Positions 19,050 through 28,506 are shown, counted from the stretch's first letter. The stretch: DNA of 64,000 nt from an uncultured Prevotella sp. (GCA_946415755.1 CAMKTS010000012.1:1-64000); one strand, 5' to 3'. Notes: generated by a model from the letters alone, not told the origin. Translations and numbers: made by a program.

Positions 19050-19562
19050 ATGACTGCCAAGAATAGCATCCGCCTGCGAGCCATTGAGCCAGAAGACCTT
19101 GACCTGTTGTACCAAATTGAGAACAACCAGGATTTGTGGAATGTGGGGACCACCAATGTACCCTATTCGCGATATACGCTTCACGACTATATCGCTACAT
19201 CGGCCGACGATATCTATGCAGACCGTCAGGTACGGCTGGTCATCGAGAACAGGGAAGGACAGACCGTCGGACTCTGTGACCTGATGCACTTCGACCCACA
19301 GCACCAAAGGGCAGAGACGGGTATAGTTATCCTAGACAGTCAGCGCAGAAAGGGATACGCAAGAGCCGCTGTCGACGAACTGTGCCGCTATGCACTCCGC
19401 GTGCTCCATCTGCATCAGCTCTACGCCATCGTGGAGGAGGGTAATCTGGCTGCCTGTACGTTGTTCAGACAGGCAGGATTCAGCGAGCAGGCAAGGCTTG
19501 GCGATTGGCTTTTCGATGGCCGTCATTACCATGATGCTTTATTGTTGCAAAGATTTTTGTAA
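19050..19562 (+). CDS. GNAT-family N-acetyltransferase
   Basis: The 170-residue protein matches the RimJ/RimL-like branch: IRLRAIEPEDLDLLYQIENN at the start, then the acetyl-CoA-binding region around VILDSQRRKGYARAAVDELCRYA and a terminal EGNLAACTLFRQAGF. Such enzymes transfer acetyl from acetyl-CoA to protein N-termini or small amines. The substrate cannot be inferred. It ends the 14.7-19.6 kb cluster; the tRNA promoter follows at once. Confidence 0.85.
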   Translation: MTAKNSIRLRAIEPEDLDLLYQIENNQDLWNVGTTNVPYSRYTLHDYIATSADDIYADRQVRLVIENREGQTVGLCDLMHFDPQHQRAETGIVILDSQRRKGYARAAVDELCRYALRVLHLHQLYAIVEEGNLAACTLFRQAGFSEQARLGDWLFDGRHYHDALLLQRFL

Positions 19563-19580
19563 CTTTTTGCCCGAAAAGTT

Positions 19581-19610
19581 TTGCGGATTCGAAAATTCTG
19601 TGTACCTTTG
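19581..19610 (+). promoter_or_regulatory. Promoter of the tRNA-Asp pair
   Basis: -33 TTG (19581-19583) and -7 TACCTTTG (19603-19610) are spaced by 19 nt, about 18 nt upstream of the first tRNA. Confidence 0.8.
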
Positions 19611-19628
19611 CACCCGCTAACAAGAAAT

Positions 19629-19702
19629 GGTGCGTTAGTTCAGTAGGTTAGAATGCCTGCCTGTCACGCAGGAGGTCACGAGTTCGAGTCTCGTACGCAC
19701 CG
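19629..19702 (+). tRNA. tRNA-Asp (GTC), copy 1
   Basis: A 74-nt cloverleaf: acceptor GGTGCGT with ACGCACC, anticodon stem-loop GCCTGTCACGC with GTC in place, and a T-arm GAGTTCGAGTCTC. Discriminator base is G, as expected for Asp. The 3' CCA is not encoded. Confidence 0.97.
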
Positions 19703-19729
19703 CTTGAGAGTGGAGATGTTAATGTGTAA

Positions 19730-19803
19730 GGTGCGTTAGTTCAGTAGGTTAGAATGCCTGCCTGTCACGCAGGAGGTCACGAGTTCGAGTCTCGTACGCA
19801 CCG
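19730..19803 (+). tRNA. tRNA-Asp (GTC), copy 2
   Basis: Identical over 74 nt to the first copy and offset by 101 nt, with a 27-nt spacer lacking its own promoter, so both are probably cut from one precursor. A terminator follows within 10 nt. Confidence 0.97.
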
Positions 19804-19812
19804 CTAGAAGAA

Positions 19813-19848
19813 GACTCATTGAATCAACAGGGTTCAGTGAGTCTTTTT
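19813..19848 (+). terminator. Intrinsic terminator of the tRNA-Asp transcript
   Basis: GACTCATTGAA pairs with TTCAGTGAGTC (one G-U pair) around a 9-nt loop and is followed by TTTTT. Confidence 0.85.
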
Positions 19849-19884
19849 GATAAAGCAGAATATAACTGAATATTTTTAAGAGAC

Positions 19885-20604
19885 ATGATGAAGACTGTTC
19901 AGGGGAGTAAGGTTGAGGAATGGGTAGGCTGCGCACTGTTCATTTGCATGTTTGCCTTGCCTTTTGGTGCCTTTGCGCAAAAACGAGCCGTATCCATCCT
20001 GGGCGACTCTTACAGCACCTACAAGGATTTTGTCTTGCCCGACACCAACTATGTATGGTATCCCAGCAAGAAGTATGATGAGAAGAAAGGCGGCAATGAT
20101 GTTCAGAATGTGCGCCAGACATGGTGGCACCAATTTATCCGCCAAGGTAATTTCCGTCTCTGCCAGAACAATTCCTTCTCTGGAGCCACCATCTGCAATA
20201 CCGGCTATAAAGGTGAAGACTATAGCGACCGTTCCTATGTTACGCGTTCGCGCTACCTTAGCTCACCTGATGTTATCATTGTTTTCGGCGGCACCAACGA
20301 TACATGGGCCAAATCTCCTGTAGGCGATTTCAAGTATGCCGAATGGAGTAGGGAAGACCTCTACTGCTTCCGTCCGGCAATGGCATGTCTGTTGTCTTCA
20401 TTGCAGGACAGATACCCTGGCGTAGAGGTCTATGTAGTCATCAACGATATCCTCTCAGAGACGATTACCGAGTCGATGAAGACGATTTGCGACCATTATG
20501 GCGTTCGCTATATCCTGTTGCATGATATTGACAAGCAGTGGGGGCATCCTTCGCAACGGGGAATGACCCAGATTGCGGAGCAGCTGGCTGAAATCATTAA
20601 ATAA
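19885..20604 (+). CDS. Secreted SGNH/GDSL-family hydrolase
   Basis: The 239-residue protein has a Sec signal peptide with a hydrophobic core (VGCALFICMFALPFGAFA) ending before QKRAV. The catalytic block I is VSILGDSYSTY (GDS serine). Block III is FGGTNDTWAKSP, and a C-terminal WGHPSQRGM supplies the His. SGNH enzymes are esterases or lipases, in gut Bacteroidales often acting on acetylated glycans; the substrate is not readable. The gene stands alone between the tRNA terminator and galE. Confidence 0.85.
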   Translation: MMKTVQGSKVEEWVGCALFICMFALPFGAFAQKRAVSILGDSYSTYKDFVLPDTNYVWYPSKKYDEKKGGNDVQNVRQTWWHQFIRQGNFRLCQNNSFSGATICNTGYKGEDYSDRSYVTRSRYLSSPDVIIVFGGTNDTWAKSPVGDFKYAEWSREDLYCFRPAMACLLSSLQDRYPGVEVYVVINDILSETITESMKTICDHYGVRYILLHDIDKQWGHPSQRGMTQIAEQLAEIIK

Positions 20605-20649
20605 AGTATAAATATTTTGAAAGAATGACCGATTCTTGACAATTATTTG

Positions 20650-20657
20650 TATCTTTG
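20650..20657 (+). promoter_or_regulatory. -7 box TATCTTTG for galE
   Basis: It matches TAnnTTTG. No TTG is found at 19-21 nt upstream, so the -33 element is weak. The ATG at 20687 is 29 nt downstream. Confidence 0.6.
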
Positions 20658-20686
20658 CACAGAAAAGTAAAAACAAGCATATAAAT

Positions 20687-21727
20687 ATGAAACAAACAAT
20701 TCTTGTAACGGGCGGTACGGGCTTTATCGGAAGCCACACTACCGTAGAACTGCAAAATGCTGGCTATCAGGTAGTCATTGTTGATAACCTCTCCAATTCC
20801 AACGAGCAAGTCGTAGACGGTATTGAGAAAATTACGGGGCAGCGTCCTGCTTTTGAGAAGGCTGATTGCTGCGATTTGGAGGCTATGGAGCGTATCTTTA
20901 CGAAATATCCCGATATAGAGGGTATCATCCACTTTGCTGCTTCAAAGGCTGTTGGAGAGAGTGTGGAGAAGCCGCTTCTCTATTACCGCAACAACCTCAC
21001 TTCGCTGATTAACCTGTTGGAATTGATGCCTAAACATGGCGTAAAGGGTATTATCTTCTCATCATCGTGTACGGTGTATGGTCAGCCATCTCAGGAAAAT
21101 CTGCCCGTAACGGAGAATGCTCCCATTCAGAAAGCGATGTCGCCATACGGTAACACAAAGCAGATTAACGAGGAGATTATCCAGGACTTCATCCATTCCG
21201 GTGCTCCCATCAAGAGCATTATCCTGCGTTATTTCAATCCTATTGGTGCCCATCCTACGGCATTCATCGGTGAACTGCCCAACGGTGTTCCCATGAACCT
21301 GATCCCCTTTGTCACTCAGACAGCGATGGGAATCCGTCAGCAGCTGAAGATATTTGGCAACGACTATCATACTCCTGACCACACCTGTATTCGTGACTAT
21401 ATCTATGTCGTAGACCTGGCAAAGGCACACGTGAAGGCAATGGAGCGGGTGCTTGACAAACTGGAGACGGATTCCGTAGAGGTGTTTAACATCGGTACGG
21501 GACGCGGATTATCTACTCTAGAGGTTGTCGAGGGCTTCGAGAAAGCCACAGGCGTAAAGGTGAACTGGACATACGCTCCTCGGCGTGAGGGTGATATTGA
21601 ACAGGTGTGGGGCAATGTTGACAAGGCTAACCGCGTACTTGGCTGGAAAGCAGATACGCCAACCGACGAAGTGCTCAAGTCTGCCTGGAAGTGGCAGCAG
21701 AAACTTCGTGAAGATGGCATACAGTAA
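20687..21727 (+). CDS. galE: UDP-glucose 4-epimerase
   Basis: The 346-residue protein is an extended short-chain dehydrogenase: NAD-binding GGTGFIGSHTTVEL at the start, the serine strand SSSCTVYGQP, and the catalytic YGNTK tyrosine-lysine pair. The typical GalE region HTPDHTCIRDYIYVVDLAKAH (shown here in part) and DTPTDE end follow. GalE interconverts UDP-glucose and UDP-galactose for galactose use and glycan synthesis. The ATG at 20687 is preferred over an upstream TTG because it directly precedes the Rossmann strand and follows the -7 box at a normal distance. Confidence 0.94.
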   Translation: MKQTILVTGGTGFIGSHTTVELQNAGYQVVIVDNLSNSNEQVVDGIEKITGQRPAFEKADCCDLEAMERIFTKYPDIEGIIHFAASKAVGESVEKPLLYYRNNLTSLINLLELMPKHGVKGIIFSSSCTVYGQPSQENLPVTENAPIQKAMSPYGNTKQINEEIIQDFIHSGAPIKSIILRYFNPIGAHPTAFIGELPNGVPMNLIPFVTQTAMGIRQQLKIFGNDYHTPDHTCIRDYIYVVDLAKAHVKAMERVLDKLETDSVEVFNIGTGRGLSTLEVVEGFEKATGVKVNWTYAPRREGDIEQVWGNVDKANRVLGWKADTPTDEVLKSAWKWQQKLREDGIQ

Positions 21728-21744
21728 TATTTATGTTGTGTTGT

Positions 21745-21774
21745 ATGAGTCCTCGATGCCAATCGAGGACTCAT
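21745..21774 (+). terminator. Strong hairpin after galE
   Basis: ATGAGTCCTCGAT pairs perfectly over 13 bp with ATCGAGGACTCAT around a 4-nt loop, then TGACTTT. The U-tract is poor, but position and stem strength fit a terminator. Confidence 0.7.
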
Positions 21775-21806
21775 TGACTTTACAGAATAACTAAGAATAA
21801 GACAAA

Positions 21807-23456
21807 ATGAGAAGAATATTTTTATTGGTGGTCGGAGTGGCTGCTGGCATGTATGCCAACGCCTGTACTAATTTCATTGTTGGAAAAAAGGCTTCCGCAG
21901 ATGGTAGTGTTATCTGTTCGTACAACGCAGACTCTTATGGTGCTTTTATGAATTTAGCACATTATCCGGCTGCTAAGCATCCCAAAGGGACGATGCGTAA
22001 GATTTATGAGTGGGATACTAATAAATACCTAGGTGAAATACCTGAGGCAGGAGTGACGTATAATGTTGTTGGTAATATCAACGAATGGCAAGTGACTATA
22101 GGTGAGACAACTTATGGCGGGCGAGAAGAGATGGTTGACTCTACAGGTGTCATCGACTATGGCTCACTGATATATATAGCTTTGCAACGCAGCAAATCTG
22201 CTCGTGAAGCAATTGCTATAATGACCTCATTGACAGAAACTTATGGTTATTATAGTGAAGGAGAAACTTTTACCGTCTGCGACCCCGAAGAAGCTTGGAT
22301 CTTGGAAATGCAAGGCTGTGGTGCCGACAGACGGCAATCGAAGGAGCGTGTGGTATGGGTGGCTCGCCGTATTCCTGATGAGGCTATCTGCGGACATGCA
22401 AACCAGAGCCGTATCGGACAGTTTCCCTTGAACGATAAGGGGAATGTGCTGTATTCCAAGAATGTAATCAAGTATGCCCGGAAAATGGGGTGGTTTAGTG
22501 GTAAGGACGAGGACTTCTCATGGAAACTGGCATACGCATTTCCTGATTTCTCTGGCCGCCGTATCTGTGATGCACGTGTCTGGAGTTTCTTTAATCATCA
22601 TGTAAAAGGAATGGAGCGTTATCTCCCCTGGGCATTAGGAAAGGATAAGGATGCCGAGGACATGCCATTATGGGTGGTTCCAGAACATAAAGTCAGCGTG
22701 TCAGATGTGATCAACGACATGCGTGACCACTTTGAGGGGACACCTCTGGCCATCGATTCAACAGATATAGGTGGTGGTATCTGGCAAATGCCATACCGTC
22801 CAACTCCTCTTTACTTCAAGGTGGATGGCAAAAAATACTTCAATGAAAGGCCGACATCTACCCAGCAGACCTCTTGGAGCTTTGTGTCGCAGATGCGCTC
22901 CTGGCTGCCCCGCGAAGTTGGAGGCTGCTTCTGGTTTGGCAACGACGATGGCAACATGGTGGCCTATACCCCTATCTACTGTTCCATGACAGAGCGCCCT
23001 GAGTGCTATAACACCCCTGGAGCTGATGAACTGAACTTCAGCAACCGCAATGCCTATTGGGTGGAAAACTGGGTCAGCAATATGGTATATCCGCGCTATT
23101 CTGTGCTGTTCCCCTTGCTGAAGAACGTTCGCGACTCTTTGCAGCAAGCCTATTTCGAACAACAGCCCGACATCGAGGCAAAGGCACGGTCGATGGAGCC
23201 TGCACAAATGCAGCGCTTCCTCAACGAATACAGTGTTTCCCAGGCTCAGCAGATGCTTGACCGTTGGAATAAACTGGCTGTTTATCTGATAGTGAAGTGT
23301 AATGATATGGTGCTGAAACCTGAGAAAGACGGCCGATTCCTGCGTACAGAACATGGACTTGGTGCTACAGTTACCCGTCCGGGCTATCCGCTGCCGTATG
23401 CGCGTACTTTGATTCGTCAGACAGGCGATCGCTATCAGGTTCCGGAAGAGAAATAA
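21807..23456 (+). CDS. C69-family dipeptidase (N-terminal nucleophile hydrolase)
   Basis: The 549-residue protein has a signal peptide ending in YANA, directly before Cys20 of CTNFIVGKKASADGS. In family C69 the mature N-terminal Cys is the nucleophile, so export and self-activation fit. Further family marks are GNINEWQVTIGETTYGG and the ETYGYYSEGETFTVCDPEEAW region (shown in parts). Such periplasmic or surface dipeptidases act on peptides from protein breakdown. It is preceded by the galE terminator and followed by the pheT promoter, so it is probably transcribed alone. Confidence 0.88.
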   Translation: MRRIFLLVVGVAAGMYANACTNFIVGKKASADGSVICSYNADSYGAFMNLAHYPAAKHPKGTMRKIYEWDTNKYLGEIPEAGVTYNVVGNINEWQVTIGETTYGGREEMVDSTGVIDYGSLIYIALQRSKSAREAIAIMTSLTETYGYYSEGETFTVCDPEEAWILEMQGCGADRRQSKERVVWVARRIPDEAICGHANQSRIGQFPLNDKGNVLYSKNVIKYARKMGWFSGKDEDFSWKLAYAFPDFSGRRICDARVWSFFNHHVKGMERYLPWALGKDKDAEDMPLWVVPEHKVSVSDVINDMRDHFEGTPLAIDSTDIGGGIWQMPYRPTPLYFKVDGKKYFNERPTSTQQTSWSFVSQMRSWLPREVGGCFWFGNDDGNMVAYTPIYCSMTERPECYNTPGADELNFSNRNAYWVENWVSNMVYPRYSVLFPLLKNVRDSLQQAYFEQQPDIEAKARSMEPAQMQRFLNEYSVSQAQQMLDRWNKLAVYLIVKCNDMVLKPEKDGRFLRTEHGLGATVTRPGYPLPYARTLIRQTGDRYQVPEEK

Positions 23457-23523
23457 ACAGGCATTTCTGGCATGTAATGAACTGTTCTGACGGCAGAATA
23501 TGAAAGAAAGTGTGGTAAATGCT

Positions 23524-23553
23524 TTGCGTTTTGCGCGAATTTTTGTAATTTTG
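23524..23553 (+). promoter_or_regulatory. Promoter of pheT
   Basis: -33 TTG (23524-23526) and -7 TAATTTTG (23546-23553) are spaced by 19 nt. The 56-nt leader downstream is AT-rich with loose AGTAA repeats. Confidence 0.75.
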
Positions 23554-23609
23554 CGCCCGATTTAGGAAAGTCATTAAATAGTAAGTCAGTAAATTGTAAT
23601 TTTACAGAG

Positions 23610-26081
23610 ATGAACATATCGTATAAATGGTTAAAGGAATACGTGGATTTTGACCTCACACCGCAGCAGGTGTGTGATGCGCTGACCTCCACGGGCCTGG
23701 AAGTGGATGCACTCGAGGAAGTTCAAAGTGTCAAGGGAGGCCTAAAGGGCCTTTACGTCGGAAAGGTGCTGACTTGTGAGATGCATCCTGACTCTGACCA
23801 CTTGCATGTGACTACCGTCGATTTAGGCAAGGGTGAACCGCAGCAAATCGTCTGCGGCGCTCCTAACGTGGCCGCAGGTCAGAAGGTGATTGTGGCAGAC
23901 CTGGGTTGTGTACTCTATGACGGTGACAAGGAGTTTGTCATCAAAAAGTCGAAGTTGCGCGGCGTAGAGTCACTGGGCATGATTTGTGCCGAGGACGAGA
24001 TAGGTATTGGAACATCGCATGCCGGTATCATTGTGTTGCCAGAGGATGCTGTAGTCGGCACGCCTGCTGCTGAATATTACCACCTGGAGAGTGACTGGCT
24101 CATCGAGGTGGATATCACTGCCAATCGTGCCGATGCCCTTTCACACTGGGGCGTGGCTCGTGACTTATATGCCTGGCTGAAGCAGAATGGTTACCAGACA
24201 GCCCTCCATAAACCCACCATCAACGGTTTCCCCGTTGATAAGGCTTTTAAAGTCGACAACCACGATCTCCCCATCAACGTGGAGATTGTAAATGCCGAAG
24301 CCTGCAAGCGCTACGCCTGCGTGAGCATCACCGACTGTGAGGTAAAGGAGTCGCCGGGGTGGTTGAAGGAGAAGCTGAACGTTGTAGGACTTCGTCCCAT
24401 CAACAATATCGTTGATATCACTAACTATGTAATGATGGCTCTTGGCCAGCCTTTGCATACTTTCGATGCTGATATGGTGAAAGGTCGTAAGATTGTGGTA
24501 AGGACGATGCCTGAGGGTACACCGTTCCAGACACTCGACGGCGTAGAGCATAAGTTGAGCGACCGTGACCTGGCTATCTGTAATGCCGAAGCCCCCATGT
24601 GTATTGCTGGTGTGTTCGGTGGAAAGGGTTCGGGCACTTATGAGACAACGAGAAACGTGGTGCTGGAGAGTGCCTACTTCCATCCTACGTGGATTCGCAA
24701 GTCTGCCCGTCGCCACGGTCTCAGCACCGATGCCTCGTTCCGCTTTGAGCGCGGCATCGACCCCAACGGCGTCATTGATGCACTAAAGTATGCAGCTCTG
24801 CTCTGTAAGGAACTAGCAGGCGGTAAGATATCGATGGAAATCAAAGATATCTATCCTGAACCGATGAAGAATCCTGTGGTAGAACTTCAATACGAATATG
24901 TTAACCGTCTTATAGGTAAAGAGATAGGTGCTGATGTAATAAAAAATATCTGTACTACGCTGGAGATGAAGGTGCTTTGCGAGACCGCTGAGGCATTGAC
25001 TATTGAGGTACCAGCTTATCGTGTCGACGTAACCCGTCCGTGCGACGTGGTAGAGGACATCCTGCGTATCTACGGATATAATAATGTGGAGATTCCCACC
25101 CAGCTGAAGTCAAGCCTCGTCATCAAGGGCGACGAGGATCAGAAGCACAAGTTGGCAAACCTCGTTTCAGAGCAGCTGGTGGGTGCAGGGTTTAACGAGA
25201 TTCTGAACAACTCGCTGACGAAGGCTGCCTACTATGCTGAAGAGCACCAGGCTCAGCTGGTAAAGATTATGAACCCGCTGTCGAGCGACCTGAATGTGAT
25301 GCGTGGAACCTTGCTGTATGGTGGATTGGAGAGCATTGAGCATAACGCAAAGCGTAAGAATCCGAACTGTCGTTTCTTCGAGTTCGGAAACGTCTATCAG
25401 TTCTCGCCAGAGAAAGAGAACTTGGATGACCCCATGCTGGCCTACAAAGAACAGTACCACATGGCATTGTGGCTGACGGGTAAGCGTGTGGAAGGCTCAT
25501 GGGCACACCCCAATGAGAATACCTCGTTTGCAGAACTCGATGCCCACGTCGATAATATCCTGGCTCGCATTGGTGTACAACATGGCATGCTGGTGCGTAA
25601 AAAGAGCGATAACGCCATCTTTGCTGCTGGTCTGACCATCGAGAATCGTGGTGGCAAGAAGCTTATCGAACTGGGTGTGCTTACCAAGAATCTTCAGAAA
25701 CAGTTTGACATCGATACCCCCGTGTATTATGCGGAGTTGAATTGGACTGCCTTGATGAAGGTGATTCGCAAGCAGAAGGTTGAATTCACGGAGATTCCTA
25801 AGTTCCCGGCTGTCAGCCGCGACCTCGCCCTGCTTATCGACAAGAGCGTCGAGTTCCAGCAGATTGAGGAGATTGCCCGCCAGACGGAGAAGAAGTTCCT
25901 CAAGAAAGTCGAACTGTTTGATGTCTACGAAGGCGACAAACTGCCTGCGGGTAAGAAATCGTATGCAGTTAACTTCATTCTCCAGGATGCTGAGAAGACG
26001 ATGGGCGACAAGCAGATTGAGGCCATTATGCAGAAACTGGTTCAGAACCTGAAGAAGCAGCTGAATGCAGAACTGCGCTAA
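23610..26081 (+). CDS. pheT: Phenylalanine-tRNA ligase beta subunit
   Basis: The 823-residue protein shows the full bacterial PheT layout: N-terminal NISYKWLKEYVDFDLTPQ, the tRNA-binding EMAP-like domain (VGKVLTCEMHPDSDHLHV), the B3/B4 editing region (PINNIVDITNYVMMALGQP), B5, the class II core-like module and a C-terminal anticodon-binding domain (FTEIPKFPAVSRDLALLID). It works as an alpha2-beta2 enzyme with PheS, whose gene lies 12 kb away on the other strand. A short AGTAA-type repeat separates it from yebC. Confidence 0.96.
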   Translation: MNISYKWLKEYVDFDLTPQQVCDALTSTGLEVDALEEVQSVKGGLKGLYVGKVLTCEMHPDSDHLHVTTVDLGKGEPQQIVCGAPNVAAGQKVIVADLGCVLYDGDKEFVIKKSKLRGVESLGMICAEDEIGIGTSHAGIIVLPEDAVVGTPAAEYYHLESDWLIEVDITANRADALSHWGVARDLYAWLKQNGYQTALHKPTINGFPVDKAFKVDNHDLPINVEIVNAEACKRYACVSITDCEVKESPGWLKEKLNVVGLRPINNIVDITNYVMMALGQPLHTFDADMVKGRKIVVRTMPEGTPFQTLDGVEHKLSDRDLAICNAEAPMCIAGVFGGKGSGTYETTRNVVLESAYFHPTWIRKSARRHGLSTDASFRFERGIDPNGVIDALKYAALLCKELAGGKISMEIKDIYPEPMKNPVVELQYEYVNRLIGKEIGADVIKNICTTLEMKVLCETAEALTIEVPAYRVDVTRPCDVVEDILRIYGYNNVEIPTQLKSSLVIKGDEDQKHKLANLVSEQLVGAGFNEILNNSLTKAAYYAEEHQAQLVKIMNPLSSDLNVMRGTLLYGGLESIEHNAKRKNPNCRFFEFGNVYQFSPEKENLDDPMLAYKEQYHMALWLTGKRVEGSWAHPNENTSFAELDAHVDNILARIGVQHGMLVRKKSDNAIFAAGLTIENRGGKKLIELGVLTKNLQKQFDIDTPVYYAELNWTALMKVIRKQKVEFTEIPKFPAVSRDLALLIDKSVEFQQIEEIARQTEKKFLKKVELFDVYEGDKLPAGKKSYAVNFILQDAEKTMGDKQIEAIMQKLVQNLKKQLNAELR

Positions 26082-26084
26082 TAA

Positions 26085-26113
26085 ATAGTAAATAGTAAAT
26101 TGTAAAATAGTAA
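26085..26113. repeat. Heptamer array between pheT and yebC
   Basis: ATAGTAA occurs three times plus ATTGTAA once, with one extra A, filling most of the 38-nt gap directly after the pheT stop codon. Confidence 0.65.
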
Positions 26114-26119
26114 ATCAAA

Positions 26120-26848
26120 ATGGGAAGAGCATTTGAATATCGCAAAGCTGCGAAACTGAAGAGATGGGGCCACATGGCCAAGACGTTTACCAAGATAGGC
26201 AAGCAGATTGCCATAGCCGTGAAGGCTGGTGGCCCGGAGCCCGACATGAACCCCGCGTTGCGTGCCATCATCGCTAACGCCAAGCGTGAGAATATGCCGA
26301 AGGACAACATCGAGCGTGCCATCAAGAACGCTATGGGCAAGGATCAGAGCGACTACAAAGAAGTGACTTACGAAGGATATGGCCCTCATGGCATTGCCAT
26401 CTTTGTTGATACCCTGACCGACAATACCACCCGTACGGTGGGCGATGTCCGCTCAGTATTCAACAAATTCAACGGCAACTTGGGAACACAGGGTTCGCTC
26501 TCGTTCCTTTTTGACCACAAGGCTGTCTTTACGTTCAAGAAGAAGGACGGGCTGGATATGGACGAACTAATTCTTGACCTGATAGATTATGGTGTAGAGG
26601 ATGAGTTTGACGAGGATGAAGAGGAAAACTCGATTACCATCTACGGTGACCCTCAGTCGTTTGGCGCTATCCAGAAACATCTGGAGGAGAACGGTTTCGA
26701 GGTGACGGGTGCTGAGTTTACCCGCATCCCCAACGACTTAAAGGACGTTACTCCCGAGGAGCGTGAGACTATCGACAAAATGGTAGAGCGCCTGGAGGAC
26801 TTCGATGACGTACAGACCGTCTACACCAATATGAAGCCTGAAATTTAA
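26120..26848 (+). CDS. YebC/PmpR-family protein
   Basis: The 242-residue protein starts MGRAFEYRKAAKLKRWGHMA and carries GPEPDMNPALRAIIANAKR, the EGYGPHGIAIFVDTLTDN segment and GNLGTQGSLSFLFD, all typical of the YebC family. Members bind DNA as regulators, and recent work links some to ribosome function at difficult sequences. Size and domain order are complete. It follows pheT closely, so pheT and yebC likely share a transcript. Confidence 0.93.
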   Translation: MGRAFEYRKAAKLKRWGHMAKTFTKIGKQIAIAVKAGGPEPDMNPALRAIIANAKRENMPKDNIERAIKNAMGKDQSDYKEVTYEGYGPHGIAIFVDTLTDNTTRTVGDVRSVFNKFNGNLGTQGSLSFLFDHKAVFTFKKKDGLDMDELILDLIDYGVEDEFDEDEEENSITIYGDPQSFGAIQKHLEENGFEVTGAEFTRIPNDLKDVTPEERETIDKMVERLEDFDDVQTVYTNMKPEI

Positions 26849-26862
26849 GACACTTTTGTATA

Positions 26863-28374
26863 ATGAACAGAAAGTTATTTCTTCTTATTTTCTCTCTGCT
26901 CCTCTATGGAACCTCCGTCTGTGCACAGACCGCTCAGAAAAGTGAGTTGGAGCAGCGTGCCGAGAATGAAGACAAGAAAGGTAACGTGGGTACCGCCCGC
27001 TTCTATTTGATTCGCGCCTTTGAGGACTATGTCAATAAAGGGCAGATGCAGCAGGGAGTGGAATGTGGCGTCAAGGCCGCATCGCTATACTATAAGAAGG
27101 AAAACTTTTACAAGGAGGCCTTCGACCTTTTGCGCCGAATCGATCAGGCTATCATTTCCAGTAAGCAGCTACCCAGCGGCAAAGCATCGGCCTTGCACTA
27201 TCTGACCACCAAGGAACGTTTCTTGATGTATATGAAACTCCGTAAGCCCGAGAGTGCCAAGGAACAACTCAACGTGATGGAGAGTCAGGCATTCGACTCT
27301 GGCGATGAGACGCTGAAGAATGACTTTCTCTACAATAAGGCTATTTACTATTATACCTTCGGGCAGAACGAGAAGGGCAATGCCGTATTCCGTGAGATGG
27401 CTGCTAAACTGACGGCACAGAAGGAGTACGACAAGGTTGACCAGGTCTACCAGACGCTCATTGCCAACGGTCGGAGGAGCAATAGTGCCAGCTTGGTGGC
27501 CCAGGCGTATGGCAGCTATCTTAACTGGAAGGATTCTGTCAGTGCTCTTAAGTCTGCTGATGAGATAAAGGCGTTGAAGCAGCAGATTGCCGACAATGAA
27601 GCCTCTATTGCCGATAAGGACAGTTCGCTGAGTGCCCGCTGGATGGTTATCGTAGCACTTGGCATCCTGGCTGCCGCACTGGCTGCCGCACTGATAGTTG
27701 GTGGCATCGTACTTCTGCGCTACATCCTGCTTAGTCGTCATCAGAAGAAACTGATTCGCCAGGCCAATGACAACAATGCCCTCAAGTCACGTTTCATCAG
27801 CAATATCTCTGCCCAGTTGGCTCCCACCCTCAAACGTCTTGACGGCAAACTGCCTGAGGTGCAGGCCCTGCTTGACTTCTCACAGCATATCCAGACACTC
27901 TCAAACCTAGAGAATACGATGGACGAGGAGGTGGAACTGGAGGATGTTCAGGTGGCACAGTTCTGTGAGGAGCTGATAGACAAAATCCGCGATCAGGTGC
28001 CTTCAGGTGTTACACTCAAGGTGAATGCACCCAAAATGAGCGCAAGTATAAATAAGGAATACGTGTCGCACATCCTGTACCACCTGCTGGAAAATGCGGT
28101 AGCCTATACCGCTACGGGCGGATATATTTCGCTCGACTACAAGAAACGCGGTGCCCACTCGCAGCAGTTTATCGTTTCCGATACAGGCGATGGCATTCCT
28201 GCCGAACAGCACGAGGAAGTTTTCAAGCCCTTTCTCCAGGTTAGAGATCTTACTGAAGGCGATGGTCTTGGACTGCCTATCTGTAAGCAGATGGCCCTGA
28301 AGATGAATGGTGACCTGAACATCGATGCGACATTCACCAAAGGCACTCGTTTTGTGCTTGACTTGCACTCGTAG
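26863..28374 (+). CDS. Membrane histidine-kinase-like ATPase lacking the phospho-acceptor histidine
   Basis: The 503-residue protein has a signal peptide, about 200 residues of TPR-like helices outside the cytoplasm, a short coiled coil, one membrane segment (about 259-290) and a kinase-like region. The H-box position reads KSRFISNISAQL, where related kinases have NISHE; the His is replaced by Ala317. The ATP-binding domain keeps its N box (HLLENAVAY), G1 (SDTGDGIP) and G2 (GDGLGLPIC). No response regulator or DNA-binding domain is fused or adjacent. It may bind ATP without autophosphorylation, or act on a partner. Confidence 0.82.
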   Translation: MNRKLFLLIFSLLLYGTSVCAQTAQKSELEQRAENEDKKGNVGTARFYLIRAFEDYVNKGQMQQGVECGVKAASLYYKKENFYKEAFDLLRRIDQAIISSKQLPSGKASALHYLTTKERFLMYMKLRKPESAKEQLNVMESQAFDSGDETLKNDFLYNKAIYYYTFGQNEKGNAVFREMAAKLTAQKEYDKVDQVYQTLIANGRRSNSASLVAQAYGSYLNWKDSVSALKSADEIKALKQQIADNEASIADKDSSLSARWMVIVALGILAAALAAALIVGGIVLLRYILLSRHQKKLIRQANDNNALKSRFISNISAQLAPTLKRLDGKLPEVQALLDFSQHIQTLSNLENTMDEEVELEDVQVAQFCEELIDKIRDQVPSGVTLKVNAPKMSASINKEYVSHILYHLLENAVAYTATGGYISLDYKKRGAHSQQFIVSDTGDGIPAEQHEEVFKPFLQVRDLTEGDGLGLPICKQMALKMNGDLNIDATFTKGTRFVLDLHS

Positions 28375-28451
28375 AGAGGTGATTTAGTTAAATAAACATA
28401 AAAGCGAAGGCAAAAGCAGGAAGACAAGCCTGCTGTCTACTGAAAAAGTAG

Positions 28452-28459
28452 TAACTTTG
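28452..28459 (+). promoter_or_regulatory. -7 box TAACTTTG for the S6-S18-L9 operon
   Basis: Consensus -7 box 47 nt before the rpsF start; no clear -33 TTG. The leader between is AT-rich. Confidence 0.65.
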
Positions 28460-28506
28460 CAGCCGCAATTTGCAAAAACAACATTTTTTAATTATTTTAA
28501 CGTAGT

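Noticed and set aside
19629..19803. Tandem tRNA-Asp genes as an integration site
   Set aside because: No integrase, no partial tRNA copy and no foreign-looking DNA lie nearby; the genes share a promoter and terminator and look like a normal duplication.
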